A stretch of DNA of 64,000 nt from Candidatus Saccharimonadota bacterium. GTDB lineage: Bacteria; Patescibacteriota; Saccharimonadia; Saccharimonadales; Saccharimonadaceae. Made by a program: the position numbers and the translations under genes. The stretch is from NCBI GenBank assembly GCA_028289065.1, contig JAQGHA010000010.1, forward strand, positions 113,422 through 177,421, written 5' to 3'. Position 1 is the first letter of the stretch. Each line of letters opens with the position of its first letter. The notes beneath the pieces are model-generated. The model was not told the DNA's origin, searched no databases, and saw nothing but the letters and a program-made list of their open reading frames with translations. Shown piece after piece: positions 10,122-17,239 of the stretch.

Positions 10122-10202
10122 ACTTAATATTACAAAAATGTTATTATAATATCGATCATCTCGATCAAGTTGTATCCACTGAATTCTTAAAAAGGAGCTT
10201 TT

Positions 10203-10418
10203 GTGAAAAAGCACATCATTGCCATGATCATCATGGCAGCAGGATCTGTGATTGGACTGCTTGCGGGTCTGATCGTTCTTCTGTCGACCGACTACAATTG
10301 GATCGCTGCCGTAATCACGACCGTTGTCATCGTCGTGGTCATGGGATTCATCGGCTTCGTGATCGCCGCCATCAACATGATCCACATCGCAAAAAACCCT
10401 TCGAGGATGCTCAGTTAG
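10203..10418 (+). CDS. Small two-TM membrane protein (cassette 1, GC-rich class)
   Basis: GTG start after AAAAAGGAG SD; upstream TTGACT-N17-TATTAT. Confidence 0.7.
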   Translation: MKKHIIAMIIMAAGSVIGLLAGLIVLLSTDYNWIAAVITTVVIVVVMGFIGFVIAAINMIHIAKNPSRMLS

Positions 10419-10542
10419 GTCTTCATAGTAACACACCCCGCCTCGAGCGTTGAGCCCCGTTGCTCCGTTGGAGTGGCGGGGTTCTCGTTTTTCTGGATAA
10501 TGTTCATATTTATGAGTTCCGAAATTTTGTTATAATTCAGCA

Positions 10543-10959
10543 ATGAAACAAGGTCAATACCCGGAGTCATTTTATAGAGTATCAGTAAAAGCAGTTATTC
10601 AGAATGATAGCGGCGAAGTATTAGCTGTTCATGAAGGCGAGGACTGGACACTTCCAGGAGGCGGTGTAGATCATGGAGAAGATCCGTTGACGGCACTCAA
10701 GCGCGAATTATATGAAGAGGCATTTATAACTTCAAAATTTGAAGCAGAATTCATAGGCACGGAATCATTTTACGTTGATAGTAAAGACGCTATGGCATTC
10801 TGGCTCATCTACAAAGTAAACATGACCGAACATAACTTTTCATTTAAACCAGGCGAAGATGCTGATGAAGTAGCATTTAGAAATCCTGCAGATTTCATAA
10901 AAAGCGATTCGTTATTTGCACGTCTTATATTCAAATATAGTTCGGAGCTCGTCCACTAG
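10543..10959 (+). CDS. Nudix hydrolase (cassette 1)
   Basis: Nudix box GGGVDHGEDPLTALKRELYEEAF; TATAAT 6 nt before ATG; ends ...SSELVH* inside repeat copy 2. Confidence 0.85.
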   Translation: MKQGQYPESFYRVSVKAVIQNDSGEVLAVHEGEDWTLPGGGVDHGEDPLTALKRELYEEAFITSKFEAEFIGTESFYVDSKDAMAFWLIYKVNMTEHNFSFKPGEDADEVAFRNPADFIKSDSLFARLIFKYSSELVH

Positions 10960-10974
10960 GGGCTGCCAAGCATA
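10939..10974 (+). repeat. Cassette-array repeat copy 2
   Basis: AGTTCGGAGCTCGTCCACTAGGGGCTGCCAAGCAT. Confidence 0.85.
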
Positions 10975-11066
10975 TACATATTGACATGTAGCTGTATTTA
11001 TGATAAAATGTTAACACACCGTGAAGCGCATGCTCCGATGTACATTTACAATTGTCTGTTGCTCCT

Positions 11067-11116
11067 AGTGAGTGGAAGTAAGGTTATTTAATTTTACAGC
11101 TTTACTCCCACTCACT
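11067..11116 (+). promoter_or_regulatory. 5' UTR hairpin upstream of 11167 gene
   Basis: AGTGAGTGG-a-AGTAA ... TTACT-c-CCACTCACT, 14 bp with one mismatch. Confidence 0.6.
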
Positions 11117-11166
11117 ATAGCTGCTCATTGATTCATCCACGCACCATCCAACCAAAGGAGCAAAAA

Positions 11167-11421
11167 ATGGCCGTACAGGAATCAGAAACCGAAGTTCCGC
11201 TTTACGCCACACAAGGTGGAGGAATCGCCGCCTACAAAAACGGCAAGTTTGTCTGGCACTCAGAGATTCCTGGCTTCATGATTGCAGAAGGCGCTAAGGT
11301 CGGCGATGTGATCCCTGATGAATGGGGTGTTGTCGGAATCAACCCGGCTGCCCATCGTGAGATGGAGCAGGATCAGACGGACTCTTCTGACGACTATTGG
11401 GACTACAATCCCATGCCGTAA
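11167..11421 (+). CDS. Small unknown protein (cassette 2, GC-rich class)
   Basis: MAVQESETEVPLYATQGGG... after AAAGGAG SD; TTGACA-N17-TAAAAT promoter. Confidence 0.65.
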   Translation: MAVQESETEVPLYATQGGGIAAYKNGKFVWHSEIPGFMIAEGAKVGDVIPDEWGVVGINPAAHREMEQDQTDSSDDYWDYNPMP

Positions 11422-11447
11422 TTCCAAAGCAACAGAGAATAGTATCC

Positions 11448-11502
11448 AGGAGGGATGAGTAATATAAGCGTATACCTGCGTTTCAATTTACTCATCCCTC
11501 CT
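11448..11502 (+). repeat. 15-bp perfect inverted repeat downstream of 11167 gene
   Basis: AGGAGGGATGAGTAA / TTACTCATCCCTCCT. Confidence 0.75.
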
Positions 11503-11561
11503 GCAGTTCCCCAAATGTATTTATTGAAATATATTTAGTGAACTGATAATTATAGAGATAT

Positions 11562-11641
11562 AGTTCTAAACTCTTCCACGAGGGGCTGCCAAGCATAAGC
11601 ATGATAGAAAAATCTCCGATTTGGAGGCTTTTTGTTATGAT
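11562..11641 (+). repeat. Cassette-array repeat copy 3 (site + terminator + extended -10)
   Basis: AGTTCTAAACTCTTCCACGAGGGGCTGCCAAGCATAAGCATGATAG...TCTCCGATTTGGAGGCTTTTTGTTATGAT. Confidence 0.85.
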
Positions 11642-11647
11642 GAAGCA

Positions 11648-12124
11648 ATGGATATTAATAACCCATTTGAAACATTTTCAAAGACTGCATTTCGCTTAGA
11701 AGCATTGCCCGAGTATATAGTGGACAGTGAAAAAGCAGCTTTTAAAGAATATTTATCGTCAGGAAAGATTCATGACAAGTCTGCTTCGAGTTGGGCTAAA
11801 ACGGTTAATGAAAATATCCAGGCAGGCAAGTCGCTGAAACGGCTTAGACTTATTTCTGACGAACTTACATCATATGAACAGTATGAACTTTTAGCCTATC
11901 CAGGGATAAAATTTGGAGAGGAAATAAGACTCAATGCGCGTACAGTTTACCAAGATGACTATCAATATGATTTTTGGTTTTTTGATAAAAAATATATTTC
12001 TCAAATGAAATATGAGGTTGACGGCACCTATCTAAGCTCTGAAACACGAATAGCGAATAAAGAAGAAAGAGAGATGCTGGACTATTGGATGAGTGTTTTT
12101 GAAGAATCAGAAATAATCAAATGA
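11648..12124 (+). CDS. DUF6879-like protein (cassette 3)
   Basis: FRLEALPEYIVDSEKAAFKEYL...DELTSYEQYELLAYPGIKFGEEIRL...YDFWFFDKKYISQMKY; ATG 6 nt after TATGAT. Confidence 0.65.
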   Translation: MDINNPFETFSKTAFRLEALPEYIVDSEKAAFKEYLSSGKIHDKSASSWAKTVNENIQAGKSLKRLRLISDELTSYEQYELLAYPGIKFGEEIRLNARTVYQDDYQYDFWFFDKKYISQMKYEVDGTYLSSETRIANKEEREMLDYWMSVFEESEIIK

Positions 12125-12203
12125 TTTCGATGTTCGTCCATTAGGGGCTGCCAAGCATAAGCATGATATAAAAGTCTCCGTTTTGGAGGCTTTTTGCTAT
12201 GAT
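12124..12203 (+). repeat. Cassette-array repeat copy 4
   Basis: ATTTCGATGTTCGTCCATTAGGGGCTGCCAAGCATAAGCATGATATAAAAGTCTCCGTTTTGGAGGCTTTTTGCTATGAT. Confidence 0.85.
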
Positions 12204-12210
12204 TGTAGCA

Positions 12211-12654
12211 ATGACTAATGAATACAAAGAAGCAATTCAAGCAGACAAGAATGATACACTCACCGAATGGCTGATTGATTATTTAAGTGACATTGAGCGA
12301 GGTCGTAATATTGCCCTTGCTGGTGGATTGGCCGAAGACGGTCAGTTCCATACTAATTTGATTAATTATCCTATCGAGAAATTTAAGATACTTCTAGGTC
12401 CAGACACCTCATTTCTATATTTTGAAGAACCGAATAAATTCAACACACGGGTAGAAGCGATGGTTGAAAGCTTAAAGAATGGCTGGAAACCTGTACCTTT
12501 TATCGCATCAGATTTATGGAACGAAGGACTTGAACTTAATGACGGAGCTCACCGAGCCGAAGCATTGAGAAGGTGTGGAGTAAAAACATACTCAACCGTC
12601 TTCTATTTTAGAAATCAAAAAGCGCTCGATAGTTTTGTTGAATCTCTTGAATAA
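12211..12654 (+). CDS. ParB/sulfiredoxin-fold-like protein (cassette 4)
   Basis: GWKPVPFIASDLWNEGLELNDGAHRAEALRRCGVKTYSTVFYF; ATG 7 nt after TATGAT. Confidence 0.55.
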   Translation: MTNEYKEAIQADKNDTLTEWLIDYLSDIERGRNIALAGGLAEDGQFHTNLINYPIEKFKILLGPDTSFLYFEEPNKFNTRVEAMVESLKNGWKPVPFIASDLWNEGLELNDGAHRAEALRRCGVKTYSTVFYFRNQKALDSFVESLE

Positions 12655-12730
12655 GTTCGAAGCTCGTCCACTAGGGGCTGCCAAAGAGCTTATGTTTTAA
12701 TAGATCACAGTAATGTGGTCAATTTGATTC
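12654..12730 (+). repeat. Cassette-array repeat copy 5 (right-half class B)
   Basis: AGTTCGAAGCTCGTCCACTAGGGGCTGCCAAAGAGCTTATGTTTTAATAGATCACAG... Confidence 0.85.
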
Positions 12731-12787
12731 CCCATACATTTGACTTTTCATATGTCATATGCTATAATATAACTGTACTTGTGAGAA

Positions 12788-12841
12788 ATACTCCAAGTTC
12801 AGGATTTGGAATTTCACATCTATTTCTATCGATTGGAGTAT
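12788..12841 (+). promoter_or_regulatory. 5' UTR hairpin sequestering the SD of the 12843 gene
   Basis: ATACTCCAA (12788-12796) pairs with TTGGAGTAT (12833-12841), which contains GGAG directly before ATG 12843. Confidence 0.5.
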
Positions 12842-12842
12842 C

Positions 12843-13100
12843 ATGGGCCTCGGCTCGCACCCCGGACTATCCGTCCTGCATCGTCTTCGTAATGGAGAAA
12901 CGGTTGAAATCGAGAACACCGGTATCTTCGTCAAGCAAATCCCTGGTGAACTTCAGCCTGACGATGATTATGTCGGCGCTCGTAATACGGTCAACCTGTT
13001 AAGCGTTGACCGTATTGAGCAAGGCTGGGTTGTTCCTCGTGAGGCTGGTTACAGCTTCGACCTCGGCGAGTGTGTTAAGGTCGAGATTGTCGACTGCTAA
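12843..13100 (+). CDS. Small unknown protein (cassette 5, GC-rich class)
   Basis: MGLGSHPGLSVLHRLRNGETVEIENTGIFVKQIPGE...; TTGACT-N17-TATAAT promoter. Confidence 0.65.
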   Translation: MGLGSHPGLSVLHRLRNGETVEIENTGIFVKQIPGELQPDDDYVGARNTVNLLSVDRIEQGWVVPREAGYSFDLGECVKVEIVDC

Positions 13101-13131
13101 ATCCTATCCTTCGCCCGAGAGCCCAAAAAAC

Positions 13132-13183
13132 TCTCGGGCAACACCCAGAGTTATTTATTGTGAATAAATAGTTGTGATTGTTG
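13132..13183 (+). repeat. R2 repeat copy a
   Basis: TCTCGGGCAACACCCAGAGTTATTTATTGTGAATAAATAGTTGTGATTGTTG. Confidence 0.65.
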
Positions 13184-13189
13184 AACGAA

Positions 13190-13271
13190 AGTTAGAAGCT
13201 CGTCCACTAGGGGCTGCCATAGAGCGTATGCTTAAATAGAATATATTGTAATGGTCTATTTTTGTTATTAT
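13190..13271 (+). repeat. Cassette-array repeat copy 6 (right-half class B)
   Basis: AGTTAGAAGCTCGTCCACTAGGGGCTGCCATAGAGCGTATGCTTAAATAGA...TTTTTGTTATTAT. Confidence 0.85.
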
Positions 13272-13277
13272 GTAGAC

Positions 13278-13766
13278 ATGGAAAAGCCTATAAATTTGTA
13301 CCATGCATCGCCTCAAAAAGATGTTTCTGAATTTGAACCACGGAATGAGTCTCCACGTTACACAGGCGAAGAGAATCTTGTATTCGCAACGCCACACAAG
13401 GAGGTGGCTGCCATGTTTCTAGTACCGAAAGATATTCCAACGGAAATAGGTAAGTACGGAGATGATCATGTAGTATTTGTAAATGGTACTGCAGAGGAGT
13501 TTAAGGCGCATGATATAGGCGGTGCGATTTATACCCTGCCTAATGATACGTTTGTAACCGATAGAGGAATTGGTATGGGTGATGTCGAGTGGGTAAGTAA
13601 CCAGTCGGTTAAGCCTATTTCCAAGACATTATACGAAACATCCATTGATGCACTACATGATAACCACGTAAGTGTGTACTTCTTAAATAAGGATGTCTTT
13701 TCTAGAATTCAAGCCAACCCGAGCAATGGGCTTGAAATTGTCAAAAGTTCGAAGCTCGTCCACTAG
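13278..13766 (+). CDS. Possible ADP-ribosyltransferase-fold-like protein (cassette 6)
   Basis: INLYHASPQKDVSEFEPRNESPRYTGEENLVFATPHKEVAAMFLV; ends ...SSKLVH* inside repeat copy 7; ATG 6 nt after TATTAT. Confidence 0.5.
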   Translation: MEKPINLYHASPQKDVSEFEPRNESPRYTGEENLVFATPHKEVAAMFLVPKDIPTEIGKYGDDHVVFVNGTAEEFKAHDIGGAIYTLPNDTFVTDRGIGMGDVEWVSNQSVKPISKTLYETSIDALHDNHVSVYFLNKDVFSRIQANPSNGLEIVKSSKLVH

Positions 13767-13826
13767 GGGCTGCCAAGCATAAGCATGATGATAAAAGTCT
13801 CCGAAATGGAGGCTTTTTGTTATGAT
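13746..13826 (+). repeat. Cassette-array repeat copy 7
   Basis: AGTTCGAAGCTCGTCCACTAGGGGCTGCCAAGCATAAGCATGATGATAAAAGTCTCCGAAATGGAGGCTTTTTGTTATGAT. Confidence 0.85.
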
Positions 13827-13833
13827 GAAAGTA

Positions 13834-14610
13834 ATGAAAAACTTAGTTATTGCCGTAAGTCCTGATTCTTCCCTTAAACTTCTTGGAGAATATGCAGACA
13901 TCATAGTACTTGATAAAGAATCTGTTCCGGTCACTATGCCATTTTATGAAACAGTTTATATTAGAAGCCACTTCGGTCGACCAGAAACCTTACCACAGGT
14001 TTATCGCACAGAAACTGAAGATATTATTAATCGAGCAAAACAGATAAATCCAAATATTAACTTCGTCGATGGCACCGACTCAGTAGACCTAATATTAGAC
14101 ACTGAAGACAAGTGGCGACAGTACGAGATTTACAGTAGCTTTATGCCGAATACAAAATTACTAAATGATAATTTAGACGTATCAGGTTTTGAGCGTCCAA
14201 TCTTTAAAAATCGGTTATCATCACATGGCAATGGGGTTACTTGGAATATAAATGAAACGACAATTCCCAGAGAAGATTGGCTCATTCAAGAATCACTAGA
14301 TATCACAGAAGAGTTACGCGTATACGTGATTAAGGGCAAAGTCTACCCAGTCGGTGCAATCCGTCAAAGCAAAACAATTGATCAAGGCACACAAGCAATT
14401 GACTCACGATATCTAACACCAGATGAAGTAGACTTCTGTCTAAAGATAGGGCTTCAAGCTCCCAGTTTAGATATAATTGGCCTAGATATTGCGCGTACTT
14501 CAAATGGCAAACTTTATCTGATTGAAGTGAATAGGTCACCCGGATTCGGTAAGTTTGCTGAATTAACAGGCGTTAATCTTGCAGATTTTCTGTATGATGA
14601 AAAGTTATAA
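13834..14610 (+). CDS. ATP-grasp (RimK-like) protein (cassette 7)
   Basis: PIFKNRLSSHGNGV...ITEELRVYVIKGKVYPVGAIRQ...IIGLDIARTSNGKLYLIEVNRSPGF. Confidence 0.75.
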   Translation: MKNLVIAVSPDSSLKLLGEYADIIVLDKESVPVTMPFYETVYIRSHFGRPETLPQVYRTETEDIINRAKQINPNINFVDGTDSVDLILDTEDKWRQYEIYSSFMPNTKLLNDNLDVSGFERPIFKNRLSSHGNGVTWNINETTIPREDWLIQESLDITEELRVYVIKGKVYPVGAIRQSKTIDQGTQAIDSRYLTPDEVDFCLKIGLQAPSLDIIGLDIARTSNGKLYLIEVNRSPGFGKFAELTGVNLADFLYDEKL

Positions 14611-14682
14611 CTTCGTGTACAGTGCCCTGCCAAGCATAAGTATTATAGAAAAGTCTCCGTTATGGAGGCTTTTTGTTATGAT
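14603..14682 (+). repeat. Cassette-array repeat copy 8 (diverged site)
   Basis: AGTTATAACTTCGTGTACAGTGCCCTGCCAAGCATAAGTATTATAGAAAAGTCTCCGTTATGGAGGCTTTTTGTTATGAT. Confidence 0.8.
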
Positions 14683-14689
14683 AAATATT

Positions 14690-14973
14690 ATGAATACCGA
14701 CTATGCAATCATAAGGCCACGACTGCACGCTGATTTTGAATTACCAACAAGACAAGAACTTTTGAAGTTGAAGCCTGGTGACAGTGTAAAGCTCATGTTT
14801 GAAGTTGGGAATGAAAATATCGAAAGAATGTGGTAACCCTTGCAGATACTTCGCGTGATGATACCTGGATAGGAACTATAGATAACGATGCTACCCAGCC
14901 ACTCACCGCAAATATATTGCCTGCAGATAAAGCCATAAGCTTTCATCCTTTAGATATTATCGCTACTTATTAA
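14690..14973 (+). pseudogene. Frameshifted DUF2314-like protein (cassette 8)
   Basis: ...LKPGDSVKLMFEVGNENIERMW* (stop 14834-14836) continues in another frame from 14833 as VTLADTSRDDTWIGTIDNDATQPLTANILPADKAISFHPLDIIATY*. Confidence 0.65.
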
Positions 14974-15054
14974 AGTTCGAAGCTCGTCCACTAGGGGCTG
15001 CCAAGCATAAGCAGTATTAAATTAGTCTCCGTTTAGGAGGCTTTTTGTTATACT
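14974..15054 (+). repeat. Cassette-array repeat copy 9
   Basis: AGTTCGAAGCTCGTCCACTAGGGGCTGCCAAGCATAAGCAGTATTAAATTAGTCTCCGTTTAGGAGGCTTTTTGTTATACT. Confidence 0.85.
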
Positions 15055-15060
15055 CATGAT

Positions 15061-15558
15061 ATGAATTTAGAATTTCCATATCAGTTAACGACATTCTTGG
15101 ATGACGAACCAACAATAGGTGAGCCAGTATATTATGGTGAGAACGGATGGTATCCACAAGTTGCGCTAAAGCGTAGGTTCAAAGCAGTCGGTATTACGGA
15201 GAATGAACTTCTTTTAAAAATGACAGAATACTTCAACTCAAAAAGAAGTTTTGAAATAAGAACTGGTGAACTTACACAACCTGAACGAATGCCAGTCAAA
15301 ATACTTGAAATAGCTCCAAATCCTGAGCTTATAAATTTTCACAATGATTTGATATCGTTTTTAGGAAATGCTATTTTGTCTAGATATCCTGAACGGGATG
15401 GTGCGAACTATTTACCACATGTAACAGCAGAATTTGACGGAAAAATGGTGATTAATGATAAAAAATACATTAATCAAACTTTTGATATTAAACGTATATA
15501 TTTGCTAAAAGATATTAGCGACGAGAATTCTGTTGCGTATAAAAGTTTTGATCTTTAG
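15061..15558 (+). CDS. 2H phosphoesterase/2'-5' RNA ligase-like protein (cassette 9)
   Basis: YLPHVTAEFDGKM...FDIKRIYLLKDISDENSVAYKSFDL; only one clear HxT motif. Confidence 0.5.
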   Translation: MNLEFPYQLTTFLDDEPTIGEPVYYGENGWYPQVALKRRFKAVGITENELLLKMTEYFNSKRSFEIRTGELTQPERMPVKILEIAPNPELINFHNDLISFLGNAILSRYPERDGANYLPHVTAEFDGKMVINDKKYINQTFDIKRIYLLKDISDENSVAYKSFDL

Positions 15559-15568
15559 TTCGTTGAAA

Positions 15569-15650
15569 AGTTCGAAGCTCGTCCACTAAGGGCTGCCATA
15601 GAGCTTATGTTTAAATAGACTACTGTGAAGTAATCTATTTTTGCTATTAT
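15569..15650 (+). repeat. Cassette-array repeat copy 10 (right-half class B)
   Basis: AGTTCGAAGCTCGTCCACTAAGGGCTGCCATAGAGCTTATGTTTAAATAGACTACTGTGAAGTAATCTATTTTTGCTATTAT. Confidence 0.85.
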
Positions 15651-15656
15651 TGAAAG

Positions 15657-16292
15657 ATGATAATTAACGATGTGCCATTCATTTCAAATACGCCCGACGA
15701 TACACATTGTTTGCAGGCTGCGTATATGAGCATTGCAAAGTATTTCGACCCAAAGTTCGATTTCTCGATGGACGACTGGGCTATTCTTACTGGTTATGAA
15801 GAGGGCTTGGGTACTTGGGCCAACGCTGGGCTAGTTTGGTTTACTGAGAATGGTTACGAAGTAAAACACTATGAAACATTCGATTTTAAAGAGTTTATCA
15901 AAAGCCCTAAAGAATATATGATACAAATTCATGGTATAGAAGCTGGAAACTGGGGCTATGAACACACTAATGTTCCTAAAGAAATACAACGAATGAAAGA
16001 ACTATTAGCTGCAGACATTGTCGAGAACAAAGAGCCGAGCATTGAGGACATTAAAAACGGTCTGAACGAGGGATATTTACCTCGAGTAACTATTAATGCT
16101 TATGTACTTGACGAAGAAGTTGGATATGAAGGTCATGCGGTCGTCATTACAGGATATGATGATAAGTTTATAGTTCTTCATGATCCAGGCTTGCCTGCAT
16201 TAGCTAATCGAAAAATTCCTGTCGATGTATTTATGAATGCTTGGTCTGCTCAAGAAAAAGAACTTGATTTAATTCGTCTAATTCGTAAGTAA
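15657..16292 (+). CDS. C39-like papain-fold cysteine peptidase (cassette 10)
   Basis: DTHCLQAAYMSIAKYF; YEGHAVVITGYDDKFIVLHDPGLPALANRKI. Confidence 0.65.
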   Translation: MIINDVPFISNTPDDTHCLQAAYMSIAKYFDPKFDFSMDDWAILTGYEEGLGTWANAGLVWFTENGYEVKHYETFDFKEFIKSPKEYMIQIHGIEAGNWGYEHTNVPKEIQRMKELLAADIVENKEPSIEDIKNGLNEGYLPRVTINAYVLDEEVGYEGHAVVITGYDDKFIVLHDPGLPALANRKIPVDVFMNAWSAQEKELDLIRLIRK

Positions 16293-16293
16293 A

Positions 16294-16373
16294 AGTTCGA
16301 AGCTCGTCTACTAGGCGCTGCCAAGTACAAGCATTATAGAGATGTCTCCATTTCGGAGACTTCTTGTTATTAT
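16294..16373 (+). repeat. Cassette-array repeat copy 11
   Basis: AGTTCGAAGCTCGTCTACTAGGCGCTGCCAAGTACAAGCATTATAGAGATGTCTCCATTTCGGAGACTTCTTGTTATTAT. Confidence 0.8.
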
Positions 16374-16379
16374 GTAGAT

Positions 16380-16687
16380 ATGACAAATAGCTACCAAAGT
16401 CTTATAAAAAATAAGTTAGTAACCTTTACTCACGAATGTAACTTGAATGAGCCAGTATTTGATGACGTAACGAGTGTAGCGGCAATTCCTTCTTATGTGT
16501 AAACCCGGCCCATCAAGGAAAAGGAGTAGGTGAAGCAATAATGCATCAGTTATTCAAAGCAGTATATGGACTAAATGTTGCATACGTATATGCAAAATTA
16601 TCTAAGACGAACCCATTTAAAGAAAAAATGAAGCACTCAGGTTTTAAAGAAACTGGAAACAGCTTATTTATGGATGTCTATAACTAA
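16380..16687 (+). pseudogene. Disrupted GNAT acetyltransferase (cassette 11)
   Basis: ORF 16380-16502 stops early; from 16499 another frame reads VNPAHQGKGVGEAIMHQLFKAVYGLNVAYVYAKLSKTNPFKEKMKHSGFKETGNSLFMDVYN* (GNAT motif A). Confidence 0.7.
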
Positions 16688-16760
16688 AGTCTAAGCTAGT
16701 CCATTTACAGCTGCCCAGCATATGTAATATAGAAAAGTCTCTAATGTAGAGGCTTTTTGT
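16687..16760 (+). repeat. Cassette-array repeat copy 12 (degenerate)
   Basis: AAGTCTAAGCTAGTCCATTTACAGCTGCCCAGCATATG...AAGTCTCTAATGTAGAGGCTTTTTG. Confidence 0.65.
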
Positions 16761-16846
16761 CTGACTGCTCATGTTTGCATTTGGTTCGTAAAAATGAGTA
16801 AATACAAATGCTACTCACAACCTACCTTGCAAAGAAGGAGTAAGAA

Positions 16847-17056
16847 ATGAGAGTACCTGTAGTAGTCACGGTTACACGAGCCGAAGATTCGACTCAAGTG
16901 ATCGATTCACTGCATCAGAACGACGTCGTCTACTTTCCACGAATGTCGGAGGATTCCCCCTAAACCGTGGTTTCGGTTGGTGGATGTCGCTATTACGGTT
17001 CGAAGGATATCATCGATAACATCGGTGATATCGCGTACCGTGCCAGTCGTGGGTGA
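16847..17056 (+). pseudogene. Small GC-rich-class ORF with an in-frame TAA (cassette 12)
   Basis: MRVPVVVTVTRAEDSTQVIDSLHQNDVVYFPRMSEDSP*TVVSVGGCRYYGSKDIIDNIGDIAYRASRG*; GAAGGAG SD. Confidence 0.5.
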
Positions 17057-17072
17057 ATAGTCCACAATCAAC

Positions 17073-17143
17073 AGCCCGCTCTACGATAATGGAATTGCCC
17101 AACCTTTGGTTGATGAGCTGCTTATCTACTAAAAGAGCGGGCT
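17073..17143 (+). terminator. Rho-independent terminator of cassette 12
   Basis: AGCCCGCTCT ... AGAGCGGGCT then TTTTC; long loop. Confidence 0.6.
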
Positions 17144-17156
17144 TTTTCATACAAAT

Positions 17157-17232
17157 AGTTCGAAACACATCCACTAGGCCGCCCAACATAAGCTATTTAC
17201 AAATACCTTATTTTGTGGTATTTTGTTTTTAT
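17157..17232 (+). repeat. Cassette-array repeat copy 13 (degenerate; last copy)
   Basis: AGTTCGAAACACATCCACTAGGCCGCCCAACATAAGC...AATACCTTATTTTGTGGTATTTTGTTTTTAT. Confidence 0.65.
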
Positions 17233-17239
17233 GAACGAA

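Noticed and set aside
13132-13190. R2 repeat as attC
   Set aside because: CAAC...GTTG ends mimic attC cores, but the outer bases break the consensus in at least two of three copies.
16847-17056. Stop-codon reassignment explaining the in-frame TAA
   Set aside because: TAA and TGA both end many other genes here, so a pseudogene or error is simpler.
10060-17190. tmRNA-derived repeats (GGGGCTG start)
   Set aside because: Only the first bases match a tmRNA 5' end; no tag-peptide ORF or tRNA-like domain follows.
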